NCBI GenBank assembly: GCA_025201705.1
Contig: MU616654.1
Span: 1 to 64,000, forward strand
Direction: 5' to 3'
Source of the DNA: Dissophora ornata
Lineage: Eukaryota; Mortierellomycota; Mortierellomycetes; Mortierellales; Mortierellaceae
DNA: 64,000 nt
This document shows, piece by piece, positions 1-11,600 of this stretch. The stretch's first letter is position 1. Each line of letters starts with the position of its first letter. A program made the translations under genes and the position numbers. Under the pieces are notes generated by a model that had not been told where the DNA came from, made no database searches, and saw only the letters and a list, made by a program, of their open reading frames with translations.

Positions 1-1638
1 TTTGTTTTTTTTACCCGGTATAATCCGTTCTACGGCCCCATGCTTCATGTCTTGACTGTGCCACCGAGATATTTCGGATTTCGGAATCATAATGAAATCG
101 AATCCCAAAAGTCAAGATCCATCCATTGATGGCTGCATAAATGATTTGGCCCAGTACAGGTATTACATTGATCGGCAGTGTAAGAATCAACACTACAATC
201 TAATTAAAAAAAAAGTAGAGATGTGGATTTGTAAGAGAGATGCGAGAGATGCATTGAGTGGATCACGAGAACAAAGCAAAATGGATGGGGGACCCAAAAA
301 GAAGTCCATGAGATGGAAACAGGTCGATAATTTGCATGTTTCTCTTTTTCCCAAGAGAGCGATCCATTGGGATTAGCACTACAAGGCGTTTATGCTATGA
401 TAGTTCGATGCAGGTATGCTGCAGCGCTGCAAGTGTCCCGAACTGATTAATTCATATTAATAAAAAAGAGCAAAAAACAGCATATATTCTTGGCAGTCAT
501 GGAGTGCAGCCCTATTGGAAGGAAGTACATTCTTCTTTTTTTTTTTTTTCAAGGGCGCCTTGGTCTCGGGAAACACGAAAATGGACATTGGCGAACCATT
601 CCTCCTCCCCCCAGCCCCCCCATTTGTCACGCTTTTACCCCGTTTGCGCTACTTGCACATGGGTGTGTAATCTGAGTAGTAATCTGAGTAGTAATAAAAA
701 ATAACGCGACTGCAGGGAAAACACCTTGAAAGTAATTGTAATTGTCTCAATGATGGAAAAAAAGACGAGGAAGAAGAAGGAGAAGAAGCAATGATTATTT
801 TTATGACTTGCCTGACAAAAGGCGATGAAGAGTCCACCATTCACACCTCGCATACATTTGACCACATCATTGCCACGGTTCCTGTCCAGGACATATCTCA
901 ATCCTCGAAGTTTAAGCACGCGGTCAAAGAGACCATCTTGATAGATGGGAAGGATGATCAGGTAAAAGAGGACAATCATCACTGCTATCTCTAGTAGCAC
1001 GAATATCACAGAGACAAACCTATGCATAAAAGGAAAAAGAGCAAACGTTTCAGTTCACGAGCATTGGGTTTTCTTTGGTCCAACAGTACTGGGGACATGC
1101 ATGTAAATGTGAGCGACTATTTTTGCCCCTCCCCTCGTTTGCAAATATAAAAACAACAACACACAAAACACATGTGTTGTAGAGCAAACGAGACCAACGA
1201 TGTTTGTGAACGTCCGAAATGCGCACAGACTATTCCGGGGAGGGACAAGATGGATAACGGATTGTGGTCCTTTTCAAGTGTTTTTCGTTCTTTGTTGAGG
1301 AGAGGCATGTTTTTTTCTTTACCATGCTACTCCTGCTGGACAATTGGCTTTAATGAGAGCATGGGCCTGAAGCTGCAAGAGGTAGGCAAACCCAAAGATG
1401 ACTACGCCCATGGCCCATATCATGGTGATGAAGATGGGACATATTAGGTTGGTAATCAGTTGTGGATGGCCCAGGAAGTAGACGACACCTTGGACTGTTC
1501 GGAGAAAGGGTGAAGGAAGGTAGGTAGTGCGTTTGAGTTAGAAAAGTGGTGGTTTTGCGTATACGTTGTTGGAGGTACACAACATCCGTGCAGTTCTGGG
1601 TGTGGTGTGCTACCAGGATAGCTCGAGGCAATAATCAT
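1..1638 (-). CDS. EI24/RRT8-type multi-pass membrane protein, 3' part missing
   Basis: I read this as the 5' part of a membrane-protein gene on the minus strand that continues past the window edge. Supported exons are 1494-1323 (starting QGVVYFLGHPQLI, then a hydrophobic span ending CPAGVAW), 1019-847 (FVSVIFVLLE, then LFDRVLKLRG) and 199-15 (LPINVIPVLG, then YAAINGW). The 1323 donor (phase 2) matches the 1019 acceptor, giving an unbroken W-F-V-S join. The pattern GVVYFLxHP, a GPxAW-like turn, LFDxVLxxRG and LPxNxIPVxG resembles the EI24-domain family of fungal RRT8/LDS outer-spore-wall or lipid-droplet proteins. The proposed ATG at 1636-1638 needs a donor near 1613 and is tentative. The 847 donor (phase 1) and the 199 acceptor (phase 0) do not match, so at least one exon between 200 and 846 is unassigned. 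Family recalled by pattern only; function unproven. Confidence 0.5.
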
Positions 1639-2034
1639 GGTTGTGGTGTGGTTGCTCAGGGCTGGGCTGGGTGTGTTGTGGATGAGAAGGTGATGCGGTG
1701 AGTGGTGGGTGATGCGGCGAGTTCAATGGAGATGGGGATGGAGAGAGAGAGAGGGTTGCGAATGGGTGGATGGGAGGGAGGGAGGGAGGGGAGAACCTTC
1801 ACACCTTCACACCATCATAGAGCAGAGCGAGCCGTGGTAGTACGCGGTGTTGTGTGGTCACTATGATGTGTCCGTGGAGACACCCTCTTCCCGTATCACG
1901 TGCCATAACTGGTTCTCACACTGCCCTCTTTTTTAACTCTTCTCTTCCCCGCATTGCTCCATCAATCAGATCAACTCCTCTTCCATCACTCTCTCCTCTC
2001 CTCTCTTTCATCACACGCAGCTACACCTTCAACA
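1639..2034. promoter_or_regulatory. Divergent intergenic promoter region
   Basis: This gap separates the start of the membrane-protein gene (-) from the ETF alpha gene (+), so it should hold both promoters. It has a GA-rich run around 1739-1790 with repeated GGGA units, a short CTTCACAC direct repeat near 1796-1812, and a C/T-rich leader from about 1925 to 2034 just before the ETF alpha ATG. No clear TATA box is seen. Confidence 0.4.
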
Positions 2035-2251
2035 ATGTTTGCTCTCCGTCGCACTGCCATCCCTGCCTTGTCCTTGGTAATGCACCCATACCCTCACTCA
2101 CACACACACACACCACCCCGATCAGCGCTGTGCCTGAATCATATAACACCCCTGGCTCACCACCAGTGCGATAATCGCACGGAACCCTAATCAGCCAGAT
2201 CAGCTAGGATGCAAATCGAACAACCACACCTACCTCTGTTTCCTGACAATA

Positions 2252-2286
<35 letters not shown>

Positions 2287-3749
2287 CTCTACCTTCTTCT
2301 CCTCTTCTATTTTATCACAACTAATCAGGCCCGCGGTTACGCCTCCGCCGGAAACGTCTCGACCCTGTTGTTCGTCGAGCACAAGGACAACAAGATTGCT
2401 CCCTCCACCCTCAACGCCCTCACCGCTGCCTCCAAGCTCGGTGGTTCCGTCACAGCTCTTGTGGCCGGTAACGCCCCCGATGCTGTTGTCGGTGCTGCCG
2501 CAAAGCTCTCGGGTGTGTCCAAGGTCTTGGTCGCCAAGGACGCTGCCTATGAGCACGCCCTGCCAGAGACTCAGGCCTCGTTGTTGGTTGAGGCACAGAA
2601 GAAGCATGGATTCACTCACTTGATCGCAGCACACTCTGCCTTTGGAAAGAATGTTATGCCCCGCGCTGCTGCCATCTTGGATGTGGCCCAGGTTTCGGAT
2701 ATTACGGGCATTGAGAGTGCCGATACCTTTGTTCGTCCCATCTACGCTGGTAAAAAATTGGGCCGCTAAAATCTTATCATCGTCGTTCGTTGTCGTCGTC
2801 ACCATCATCATCATCATCATCATCATCATGGGCAGGAAAAAGGGATAACGGAAGGAGGAGATATTGTTTTTGTTGACAGAAACGACGGTATTTTTTTTTT
2901 CTTCTATGGAATTTATGATAGGTAACGCCATCGCCACTGTCAAGTCAAACGATAGCATCAAGGTGATCACTGTCCGTGGAACTGCCTTCCCTGCAGCCGG
3001 TCACCAGGACGCTGCTGCCCCCAGCGAGGATGCCCCCGCTGTTTCGGGAGACAAGGTTCAGAGCGAGTTTGTTAGCGAGCACATGCAAAAGTCTGACCGC
3101 CCCGAGCTCGATAGCGCCACCCGTGTCATTGCTGGAGGCCGTGGTATGAAGAATGGCGAGAACTTTGGACTGCTTTACGATATGGCTGACAAGATTGGCG
3201 CTGCTGGTAAGAAAAAAAAGAAAATCTGCGAAAAGAATGGGGATGGGATGGAGGAATGATCGATATTGACAAAATGTGATATCCTCTTTTTTTTTGCTAT
3301 GCATTGTTCGTAAATAGTCGGTGCTTCCCGTGCTGCCGTCGATGCTGGATACGTTGACAACTCGCTCCAGATCGGTCAGACCGGAAAGATCGTCGCCCCT
3401 GAGCTGTAAGTGCAAAGAAGAAAAAAAAAAAAATTTAACGCCACTTGAAATCTACCGACCAACCAATTGCTTTTCTGAGCGACAGAGAGAAATCTCCATG
3501 TGCCTGCGAACTATATTACTCACACATTTTCTTTTCTTTCTTCTTTTACCAACCCTGCTTTTGTTCAAAAATATCAGCTACGTTGCTGTCGGTATCTCGG
3601 GTGCGATCCAGCATTTGGCCGGTATGAAGGACTCAAAGACCATTGTTGCTATCAACAAGGATCCCGAGGCTCCCATTTTCCAGGTTGCTGATTATGGTCT
3701 CGTCGCTGATCTCTTCACCGCCGTCCCCGAGTTGACCAAGAAGCTGTAA
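2035..3749 (+). CDS. ETFA: Electron transfer flavoprotein subunit alpha, mitochondrial
   Basis: Five exons, 2035-2076, 2329-2749, 2922-3206, 3318-3405 and 3578-3749, all with GT-AG borders and compatible phases, give 335 residues, close to the 333 of human ETFA. The protein takes electrons from acyl-CoA and other matrix dehydrogenases through FAD and passes them to ETF-ubiquinone oxidoreductase, as a heterodimer with the beta subunit. The N-terminus [12 protein letters not shown] is a basic amphipathic presequence, and the mature protein begins near [15 protein letters not shown]. The N-terminal ETF fold ([12 protein letters not shown]) is followed by the FAD-binding C-terminal domain with [49 protein letters not shown] and [10 protein letters not shown], all in family order. 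Start chosen as the ATG that opens the targeting sequence after a C/T-rich leader. Converges on VPS25. Confidence 0.97.
2256..2283. repeat. (CT)n microsatellite in ETFA intron 1
   Basis: An almost pure CT dinucleotide run lies in the first ETFA intron (2077-2328), upstream of its pyrimidine tract and acceptor at 2328. It may act as an extended polypyrimidine tract, but it is not coding. Confidence 0.85.
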
Positions 3750-4078
3750 ATATAGGAAAAAAAAAATAATGGGGGGGGGGGAAAAAAAGAACGAAGGATA
3801 CTTCATCTAGATGAGAGAAAAGAATCAATTTTTGCAGACGAAAGAAAAAAATAAATAAATCTGAACGAGCTTTTATTGCAAAAAAAGGAAGGGTGCGAAA
3901 AGAAAAGGAGAAAAGGGGGTGTCCAAGAGACAATAATGGACTCTGGAATGTAGGAATGTCAAAAAAGCTCTATGTCATTTTTTGTTCTTTATTTTATTAT
4001 TACTTTTTTGAAGTTTTTTCTGTCGACCTTTTTTTATGTAGACTCTCGATATCATTTTTGGAAGGTGGGTGTTGATTT
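3750..4078. terminator. Convergent 3' region of ETFA and VPS25
   Basis: This A/T-rich gap holds the 3' untranslated ends of two converging genes. Overlapping AATAAA hexamers at 3850-3855 and 3854-3859 are good polyadenylation signals for ETFA. Long A and T runs and a G run at about 3771-3780 are present. No open frame of interest is seen. Confidence 0.6.
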
Positions 4079-5421
4079 TTAGGCCCCGGCATTGAAGAAT
4101 TTAACACCCATTTCTTCAAAAGTAGCACCTTGGAACGTTGCAGCAGTCCCCCGTTTCACCAACACCTCCATTGCCTTTTGAAGAACTGTTGGATGGATAT
4201 TGTGGAACTCTTGATCTTCTGAATCGTCACCGTGTGCAATCTCGTAAAATGTCAAGATGGAGTTGTTCAATCCTGTCTCAAAGACCTGTTTTGAAGAAAA
4301 AAAAGAAGAGCGCAAGCATCGTACGTTACTGGTGAGTAAAATGGTACAAAAAGTTTCGAATAGCTTGAACGAAAAACGATTGAAAGGAGGAAGGGGACAA
4401 AGGTGTGTTCGATTTCTTTTTTTTTTTTTTTTACCCATGCAGAGATCATGGCAGCCCAGTCTTCTGGTTTCCGCCAATAGATAATCGCTCTCCTCTTTTT
4501 GGATGTTGCATCCCACTCGGCATCTCCTATTCATTGGAACCCGTGGAACCAAAAGAAGAAGAAGAAGAAGAAATAGAAGGGGGCGGTTAGTCTCTTGGGC
4601 TTTTGCTTTTCCAAGTGTTTTGCGGAAAAACTGCCGCAAGTTTTATTTAAATAACCATCGCGCTTACCCTTTTTCACCATCTCATCCACGATTGCCTGGA
4701 TCGTCTCTGACTTCAGGTTCCCTAGAGTATTCCATAGTTTTTTTTTGGAGGATTTTAGGTATTGGTGTCGTCCAATTGCTCGTCGTAATGGATTTCCTTT
4801 CAACGAGTAAAATCATATCCAGTCTCTTTTTTTTTTTTTTTTTGGTGTCCCTTTGGCGGTGTTGAGCTTACGATTTATCCTCTGGTTATTAAACAATTGC
4901 TCGTTCGTACTAGTATCATCCAGGTCCAGTTGATACAATCGATGATACTTGTAATACCCCATAATAATCGTACCCCATAATTCTGCCTGGTTCTTCCACG
5001 TCGACGCCGTAGGTTGTAATCTAAATAAAATATGTGTTATAAATGTGGGGGACAGAAAAATTATGCAAAGTAGAAGTGTGGCATTGTCAGTTTTTTTTCC
5101 TTATTAACTGAGGGGGAAAAGACTGAGAAAATAAAACTGCAGGGCAACAAAATCCCAGAGAGGATCACAGCGTTTCGACAACGTTTTTGGAGCAAGAGAG
5201 AGCGAGAGAGAGAGAGAGAGAGAGCGCGCGAGAGACAGTGTGTGTGTGTGTGTGCGTGTGTGTGTGCGTGCATGTGTGTGTGTGCGTGTTCAGGGTCTGT
5301 TTTCGTGAAAGCGTTACGTGTAAAAGGGCGGAAAGTTATGGATGGACGGGAACTGGAATTCAGACGCGAGCGCTGGCGACTGACTCAGGCCGAGCGCGGC
5401 ATTCGAGGCGGGTTGTGACAT
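4079..5421 (-). CDS. VPS25: ESCRT-II complex subunit VPS25
   Basis: Five exons on the minus strand (5421-5318, 5020-4872, 4721-4668, 4526-4435, 4285-4079) join in frame to 201 residues; human VPS25 has 176 and yeast 202. VPS25 is the two-copy arm of the Y-shaped ESCRT-II complex on endosomes. Its N-terminal proline motifs bind VPS22 and VPS36, and its second winged helix recruits VPS20 of ESCRT-III. Visible hallmarks are NFPPFYT at residues 29-35, the WKNQAELWG block, LFNNQRI, VDEMVKKG, YWRKPEDWAAMI and the C-terminal ILTFYEIAHGDDSEDQEFH followed by the final MGVKFF. The start is the ATG at 5419-5421, with the first exon ending at a GTAACG donor. The stop of the next gene upstream on the strand lies only 170 bases from this start. 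Confidence 0.93.
5185..5300. repeat. (GA)n and (GT)n microsatellites in VPS25 intron 1
   Basis: A GA run (about 5196-5236) is followed by a GT run (about 5238-5290) with scattered C interruptions. Both sit in the first intron of VPS25 (5021-5317). Simple-sequence DNA; the translations through it are not genes. Confidence 0.85.
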
Positions 5422-5591
5422 TTGCAGGTGAATGAGAATTGTAATGTGGAGATGTGTGTGTGATTGAATGTGTGTGTGTGTGTGAGTGAGTGAGTGAGCG
5501 CATGCGTTGCGTATCAATTTTCAGTGCATTGTCGCCCGCGGTGACTGTTCTGCGCTAATATTCTTTCTCTTTTTATTGAGCTGGAACAGAC

Positions 5592-7214
5592 TTATTTTTT
5601 CTCGACCAGATCAATTACTTGGATCCCAGACCGCCCACACTCTGTCAACAGGGTCTTGCTCTTGCCAATAATGATACCCACATCCGCCTCAACTGTGTGT
5701 TCATAAGAGATTAAAGGGGGGGCACGTTAGTGATTTTTTTTTTTGCAAAAAGGCGGATGGCACGCCGTTCTAAAATCGGCTAAAATACACACAGGTGGGT
5801 TATGCTGCCTGTCCTTACCTAGACAGCCAAGGTCAGTCGACGAATCACCCAAATACGCCCATTTTGTATCTGTAAGTGCAAGATCATGTTTGGATGCATA
5901 ATCCTTTTGCAATTTCCGGAACGCATGCATCTTGTCCGTTCCGGTCAAGCATTGAACCCTCACCTGCCCATTCGACAGATGCTCCTTATCGTTCTCCGTT
6001 TTCAAACCGTCATTGCCATTAGTATTATGACTATCTTTATCTTCAACGCCACAAGCGCCATCTCGGATAGATTTCCTCCGCCTTGTCAATTGTTCATGAT
6101 CCTCGTCCAGGAACTGCAAGTTGGACGAAATCAAATTCGAGTCTGGCAAATATCGACTGGTAGCTTCCTCACTTCCAAAGACCTGATCCATCGCACCTCG
6201 AATCAAATCTTGACTCCAATTCACAGATAAGATCCATAGTTCTCCCTTTCTCCTTGATTGCCCACCATCATAGGCACTCTGTTCTTCCCCTCCATTTTGG
6301 TCATCACTCTTCTGCTTGCTCTGCTCTTGCTCCAACTCTTCCTGCTTCTTGACAAACGCCTTCAGAAACTCGACCATGCCAGGTCGTAGTCGAATATGCT
6401 GTCGACCATATTCCCGGATCTGCGATTTCGTCAATCCAACTAGATTGCCACTTTCGTAGACTCGGTCTAATGAAACCTTTTCCACAGCACGCTTGCGGAC
6501 TTGGGAATGGATCCAGGGTTGAAGGGATGGGATCTTGGGGACGGGAAGTTCGGGTTCTGGTGTAAATGTGCGGCCGTCTATATGACATTTGAGCTCGCGG
6601 ACTTTTGGGTCGAGGAGATGATGATTTTTCTTGTCGTGGTGGTGGTATGGGTGCTGGTTGGATGTCGTCATTGGGCCTGTGCTCTTGCTGGTTGTGGCTG
6701 TAGCTGTGGCTGTGGTTGGTTGTGGGTGATGAAGATCGCACCCATGCTCCGTTTTCAGTTCTTGTTGTTGTTGTTGTGGATGATTACCATTCGCAATGTT
6801 AAGGTGACACAAGTCGACAACATCGACTTTCTCTAGGTCATCTAGATAGGCTTGAAGGATCTCTGACCAGGTCATCTGTGGCTCTTCAAAGTCCTCAGAA
6901 CGGATTTGACTCGCGAGAGTATCAAAGGACGAAGTCGTATCATGGTCTGTAATGGTCTCGTCAAAGTCACAGACAAGGTGGTCAAAGTCGAGAAGACCCT
7001 TCGTGGGAAAATCAGGCAGAGTTGCTCCAGTGACGGATGGAGTGTTATCGCCGTGGACCGAGTCGACCTCGAGGTTCGGTGGTGTTGATGCTCCTGTTGT
7101 TGTTGTTGTCGAGCTGCTGCTGTTGTTGTTGTTATGCACCAGGCTGTTGTTCCTGGAGCAGAGGAGGTGCACGAGTCCCTCTGCGGCGGTGAATCTGTAG
7201 AGTGTTGGGGTCAT
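5592..7214 (-). CDS. HAD-superfamily phosphatase-like protein
   Basis: Two exons, 7214-5819 and 5692-5592, join in frame (CL then VEADVGIIIG) to 498 residues. All four haloacid-dehalogenase motifs are visible: motif I CDFDETIT at residues 82-89 (nucleophile Asp), motif II around ILSVNWSQ, the motif III lysine in GTDKMHAF, and motif IV YLGDSSTDLGCL, completed across the intron. This is the phosphoserine-phosphatase-like branch of HAD hydrolases, and length and motifs resemble fungal proteins related to yeast CTO1, though I cannot prove orthology. The substrate is unknown. Between motif I and the cap region are low-complexity Asn, Thr, Gln and His runs, probably disordered. No targeting signal or membrane segment is seen, so it is likely cytosolic. 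The start is the first ATG of the long open exon. Confidence 0.85.
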
Positions 7215-7873
7215 TGTGAATGGAAATGAGGGATTGCAAGAAGCCCTTTTTTTTTGCCATGAGGTAGTGTGTGTGTAGCCCGTTTGCTGATCCTTTTTGC
7301 GTCATTGCGTAGCTGAGGGGGGGCAGCAGGTGACTGTTTTAGCTTCCTCCTGGGCACCGGAGCTTTTCTGTGCTCGCCCCTCGTTGGTCGCGTCTCCTGC
7401 AGCCAATTAAATTGCAAGGTTATATTGTATTGTGCTTGTGCATACTTAGACGTGTCCATGGCAACACCGTGGGTTGTGTTTTTTTTAATCCGTCATTTCA
7501 GTATTATGCATGTGGGCGTGAATACTTCTTGTCAGTCTTGCAACGCCTGTCGCGTGTATTTCATAGTTGAGCAGTGTTTTCAACCGTGTCGTTGGAGTTA
7601 CTGTTGACACCCAATTCGTCTGATCGCAGATTGGTGGATTGAAGCCCGAGAATTTGTCGACTAATAGCCGCCTTCGCCCAATGCCTCTTTTTTGAGACCA
7701 AAGTCTAGGAAGACCAGTATATTGCTCCCCTTTGCCATCTACCGCCACACTTGGAAATTCTCTGACTGGGGATGGTATTGCCCCCACCCAGGAAAAGATT
7801 TTGTGGCGAAAAACGAACTTTTTTAGATTGGCACCAATAAGACGCGTGTATTTCTCGTGTTCGGTTGGTTCTC
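7215..7873. other. Intergenic, no gene recognised
   Basis: The 5' flank of the HAD gene. It has a short A/T-rich tract and a G run near 7317-7324. The short open frames here lack codon structure or similarity to anything I recognise. Confidence 0.4.
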
Positions 7874-8160
7874 GCCGTGCAATGGATGATCTTCCGAGTG
7901 GTTTGGCCCCCTGGCTGGTGGCTCGACGCAAATGGACGGTTTGACCTTGAAGGGCAAGGTGGCAGATCGGTGTTTGTCGAGCTCAGAGCTGACCCCCCCG
8001 CTCCAACTTCCTTGAAGTCCCCCCTCTTAATCAAGTGGACATTGATTCTTGTGTAGATCCTCCGCCCTAATCAAGTTACACGGCTTCTTTGATTGTGTTG
8101 CTATCTCATTAAACGCTACTTGTGCAGCACGCCAGAACTTGATGCCGCAAAATATATTAC
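7874..8160 (+). repeat. Spacer repeat R, copy 0 (upstream of channel copy A)
   Basis: About 290 bases match, with scattered differences, the segments at 16195-16500, 28069-28345 and 53268-53580 that lie just downstream of channel copies A, B and E. Landmarks in order are a CGACGCAAATGGACGG-like block, GACCTTGAAGG, AACTTCCTTGAAG, ATCAAGTT and ending AACTTGATGCCGCAAAAT. Elsewhere this repeat is followed by a DDE transposase remnant, but here it is not; the sequence diverges after about 8160. It is probably the 5' part of the same degenerate transposable element. Short open frames exist on both strands and I cannot tell which, if either, was coding. Confidence 0.6.
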
Positions 8161-8479
8161 CAATAGACTTCGCTTCTGATGGTTCTTGTTGTGCGCAGTT
8201 GTGGTTGATGTATAATAGCTGGAGCTGGGCGCCAACAAGATCAAATGAGTCTTCACTGTCGATTGACTTTCCATTTATGGGTTGGTGGCGTTCGGTGAGA
8301 GCTTCTTTTCTCCTGCGAGCCGCACTTTGTGACAGCCCCAGAACTTTCTGAAGTCTGGACCGTTGTGTTTTTGTGGCAATCAATAATGCACGGAAATTAA
8401 AGATGGAGAGCATGGGCCCTTGTTTTGAGCTATTGATGGGCTCTGGTGGTCAAAATTAGAGTTTTTGGTCCATATTATT

Positions 8480-8617
8480 GATCTCGCATCCCCTTTGGAT
8501 CCACCCAGGCACACACACACATTATTCTCTCTTGTTCTTTCTCTCTCTCTTTCACTCACTCCCTCACTCTCACTCTCTCTCTCTCTCTCTCTCTCAGCAT
8601 CCAACACCAAGAAAAAA
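8480..8617 (+). promoter_or_regulatory. Pyrimidine-rich leader of channel copy A
   Basis: A long C/T run with CT repeats (8534-8595) lies directly before the ATG at 8618, with an AAGAAAAAA stretch just ahead of it. The same style of leader precedes copies B, C, D and E, suggesting a shared kind of core promoter or 5' untranslated region. Confidence 0.45.
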
Positions 8618-11600
8618 ATGGCTGAGAACTCCGAGGACAATGGGCTTCTCTCAGACAATAGCCATCCCGGGATGGCAATGGCTGCGCCTGATCCCCTCAG
8701 ATCACTCGAATCCAGCACAACACCCCCGCCGCCACCCCCGCCGCCACCACAGCCGATGCCACAATTGCAACCGCCGCCCCAGTCGGCGATGGCTCTTCCG
8801 AGTCCGTACAAGCCCTTTGAGCTCATGCAACCTTTTCCACAGCAACGTCGCTCAAAAATGGCACCAACAAATCCATACAGGCCATTAGAGCAGGTACAAC
8901 ATCCGCCAGCGCAGTGTTACGCAGCCAAGGCTCATCCGAGTCCGTACAGGCCTCTAGAGCCGGCGCAACATCTAGTCAATCCGCGTCCGTACAAACCTTT
9001 AGAGTCGGTGCAACCCCTACCAGAGCAGGAATACTCAAAGATGGCTCCTCCGAATCCGCACAGGCCTTTAGATTACAGTACGGGAATGAGCATTCCAAAT
9101 CCCGACCTTCATATGGAACCTATAGTACTGGAGCAACCTCAACCGTCCGAATTCGCCTTCACACCGTATCCTCAAATTTGTCAACCCGCCCCGGCAAGTC
9201 ACTTACGGCCATTAGATTCGACCTATCCGCCGCTAGAGTCAACTTATTCGCCTTTGGACTCGTATCCGAATGACACCGGATATAGATCAAATGACAAGGG
9301 CAATGTCAAGGATTGGAATAAGGATGCTGGTAGTGATGAGTACGGAGATGAGGATGTGGATGCCAGCAGGGGTAATATCGTAGATCGGTATACGGACAAA
9401 CTCTGCTCGGCGATGTCCGGATCCTCTCCAACCCCTGGAGTCAACATTCATTGTCATTGGGCCCAACATCAATGGCGAGGACATGGATGACAATGTCGAC
9501 AGCAGCAACACACTGGGAATGTTGCAGTCTCAAACGGATGAAGTGGAAAAGGCGGCTAGAATGAACTGGCTTCCACCGTACCAACAACCTCAGCATGCGT
9601 ACGCAAATTATGACCGACTCCTGGAGACAAGTGTACCTCCTTTTGAGCTAAATTACACCCGACCGTTCATTTCAAAGGTCAGTACGACAGGTGGTTCGGT
9701 TGATCTCCTCGATCTTATTAAGTGATGCGCAACCTCCACAACATCAAATACAAGGAGAAGGATCTACGGACCTTGCAAAGACTATTCAGAAAGGAGAGAG
9801 AGAGTCGAGAAATATGAGCGCTTCTAAATCGCTGGTAGAGAAGAAAGACGAGCAGCCTCCTAGACCTGCTCTTACTTCTACAACAAAGACCACAAATATG
9901 GACACGGTTGTGGTGAGAATGGCGGTTTGATTACTGGCCGATGAGACGTCATAGTCGTCAACGACAAGCGCTCAAGAGCAAGACAAGAGCAAGAGCTGAG
10001 ATAGATAACTACACACACCGATATCCAGCCTTACACAATATTATACTGAACGCTTGGCAAATTATTAATAGCCACTAGAGTATGAGAATCCCACTGGGGA
10101 CTCAAATGCGAACGCGAACACGGACTCGAGACCACCTAGTACAGTGAATAGTACCGGTGCCACTGATCCTTCGAAGCTGTTCCTTGCTAATTTTATCGCG
10201 ATGGATCATAGTCGAGAACCGGGTGTACGGGACGAGGAAGGTACAGACACACAGCTTGTGCGCACAAGAAGATAGTGCAGCATGAAATCTGGTGCTAATC
10301 GGTCATATCGTGTAAACCTGTAGATGATGACACCAAGCGCCTATGGTACCTGTGGGAGATAGGCGATAGCGTTATCGGTGAGCTCCAAAGTCAGAGTAAA
10401 CAACCCGTGGCCGTGCCACAAGATGAAGACTGGAAGGTATGTACCAGTATCCTTTTTCATGTTTTCTCTCCACCTTTTTTTAAACCCATTAGACGTGGAG
10501 AGCGACGAATGAAAAAATAAAAAAAAATAAAAAAAAATAAAAAAAATAAAAAATAAAGGCACCCGCTAACGCACAATCATCTCCACAAAACAGTGCCAGT
10601 TGAAGATTTCAAAATCCCTTCGAGGCTGGTACTCGATCATATTTTGCATATCGTACGAAAGCTGGGACGAAAGTGAAGTCTCCTTAAACTCCTTAACTGT
10701 CGACGCGAAGCCGTTCGACTCCTTTAAACATGCTGTCTACATGGTAACGTGTATATCTGTTCACACACACGTATAGACTGTGTGTAAAGCTATCTGTTAT
10801 CGTTGATTGCATGGGTCAAAATCGACAGTCGGGGCTAGATGAATTTTCATTGACGTCCGTGTCGGATTACTTGCTTTTTTTTCACGCGCGCGTCTTTTAT
10901 TTTAGGACAAGACTTGCGAAACCTTCGCCGAAAACAAGGAACTAAGTCAAATCAGTATGTTTCTCATTCTTGATGAAACTGTTAATCGATGGCGAATTGA
11001 TACTGATTTTTGTTATCATTTATTTTTCCCATCTAGAACCGGGAGTGCAGACTCGGGTCAGACTACATCGTCAGATTGAGCTATCCAAGGATGGCTACGT
11101 TGAATTCTCAATCAAGGCTGAGGCCACTGGTCCAATGAAACTCAAAATGCACTATATTGCGCTCGAGCGTTGCGATAGTAACGATCTAGAAGGTAACATG
11201 GATAGACCTGATGAACAAATTGACAGCGAGATACCGGATCATAAAAATACGACCGAGTCAATATTCATCTTGGCGACGGATTTTGACATTCAAGATTTCG
11301 TTTATTTTTTCATCTCATTTTAGACTTGGTGCTGTATGGAGAAGGGAAACCCCAAGAGTTCATAAACATCAGACATAATTATGGAAACGACGGTAGCAAT
11401 AATACCGAAGCCAACTACAGGGGCAAGGAGATCGAAAAGTCATCTCTTAAGAGACCAGTCCTCGGTGTCCACTCATATGACATCTCCTCCTCTGGCTCGC
11501 ATGCCACGACCCTATGCTTCCACGAAGATAACCACGCCATCATTGAAGTGTGGTCTCTTAGCGATCTCGATAACACTGACGATATCAAAAACGGCAGCGA

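Noticed and set aside
635..840. Open frames on both strands rich in Ser, Phe and Leu
   Set aside because: They run through low-complexity A/G-rich DNA in an intron of the membrane-protein gene and lack conserved borders.
2230..2970. 246-codon minus-strand frame opposite ETFA
   Set aside because: It is the antisense shadow of ETFA exon 2 plus CT and TCA repeats; its translation is low-complexity (Met and Arg/Glu runs).
5185..5440. His/Thr-rich and Arg/Glu/Cys-Val-rich frames
   Set aside because: They translate GA/GT microsatellites inside a VPS25 intron.
5480..5500. Short GTGA tandem units as a CRISPR- or telomere-like repeat
   Set aside because: Only a few imperfect units next to a GT microsatellite; no spacers and no terminal position.
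8027..8413. Minus-strand 128-codon frame (ends EDLHKNQCPLD) considered as an effector-like gene
   Set aside because: Its C-terminal half is spacer repeat R, which elsewhere is broken on this strand; no family motif could be confirmed.
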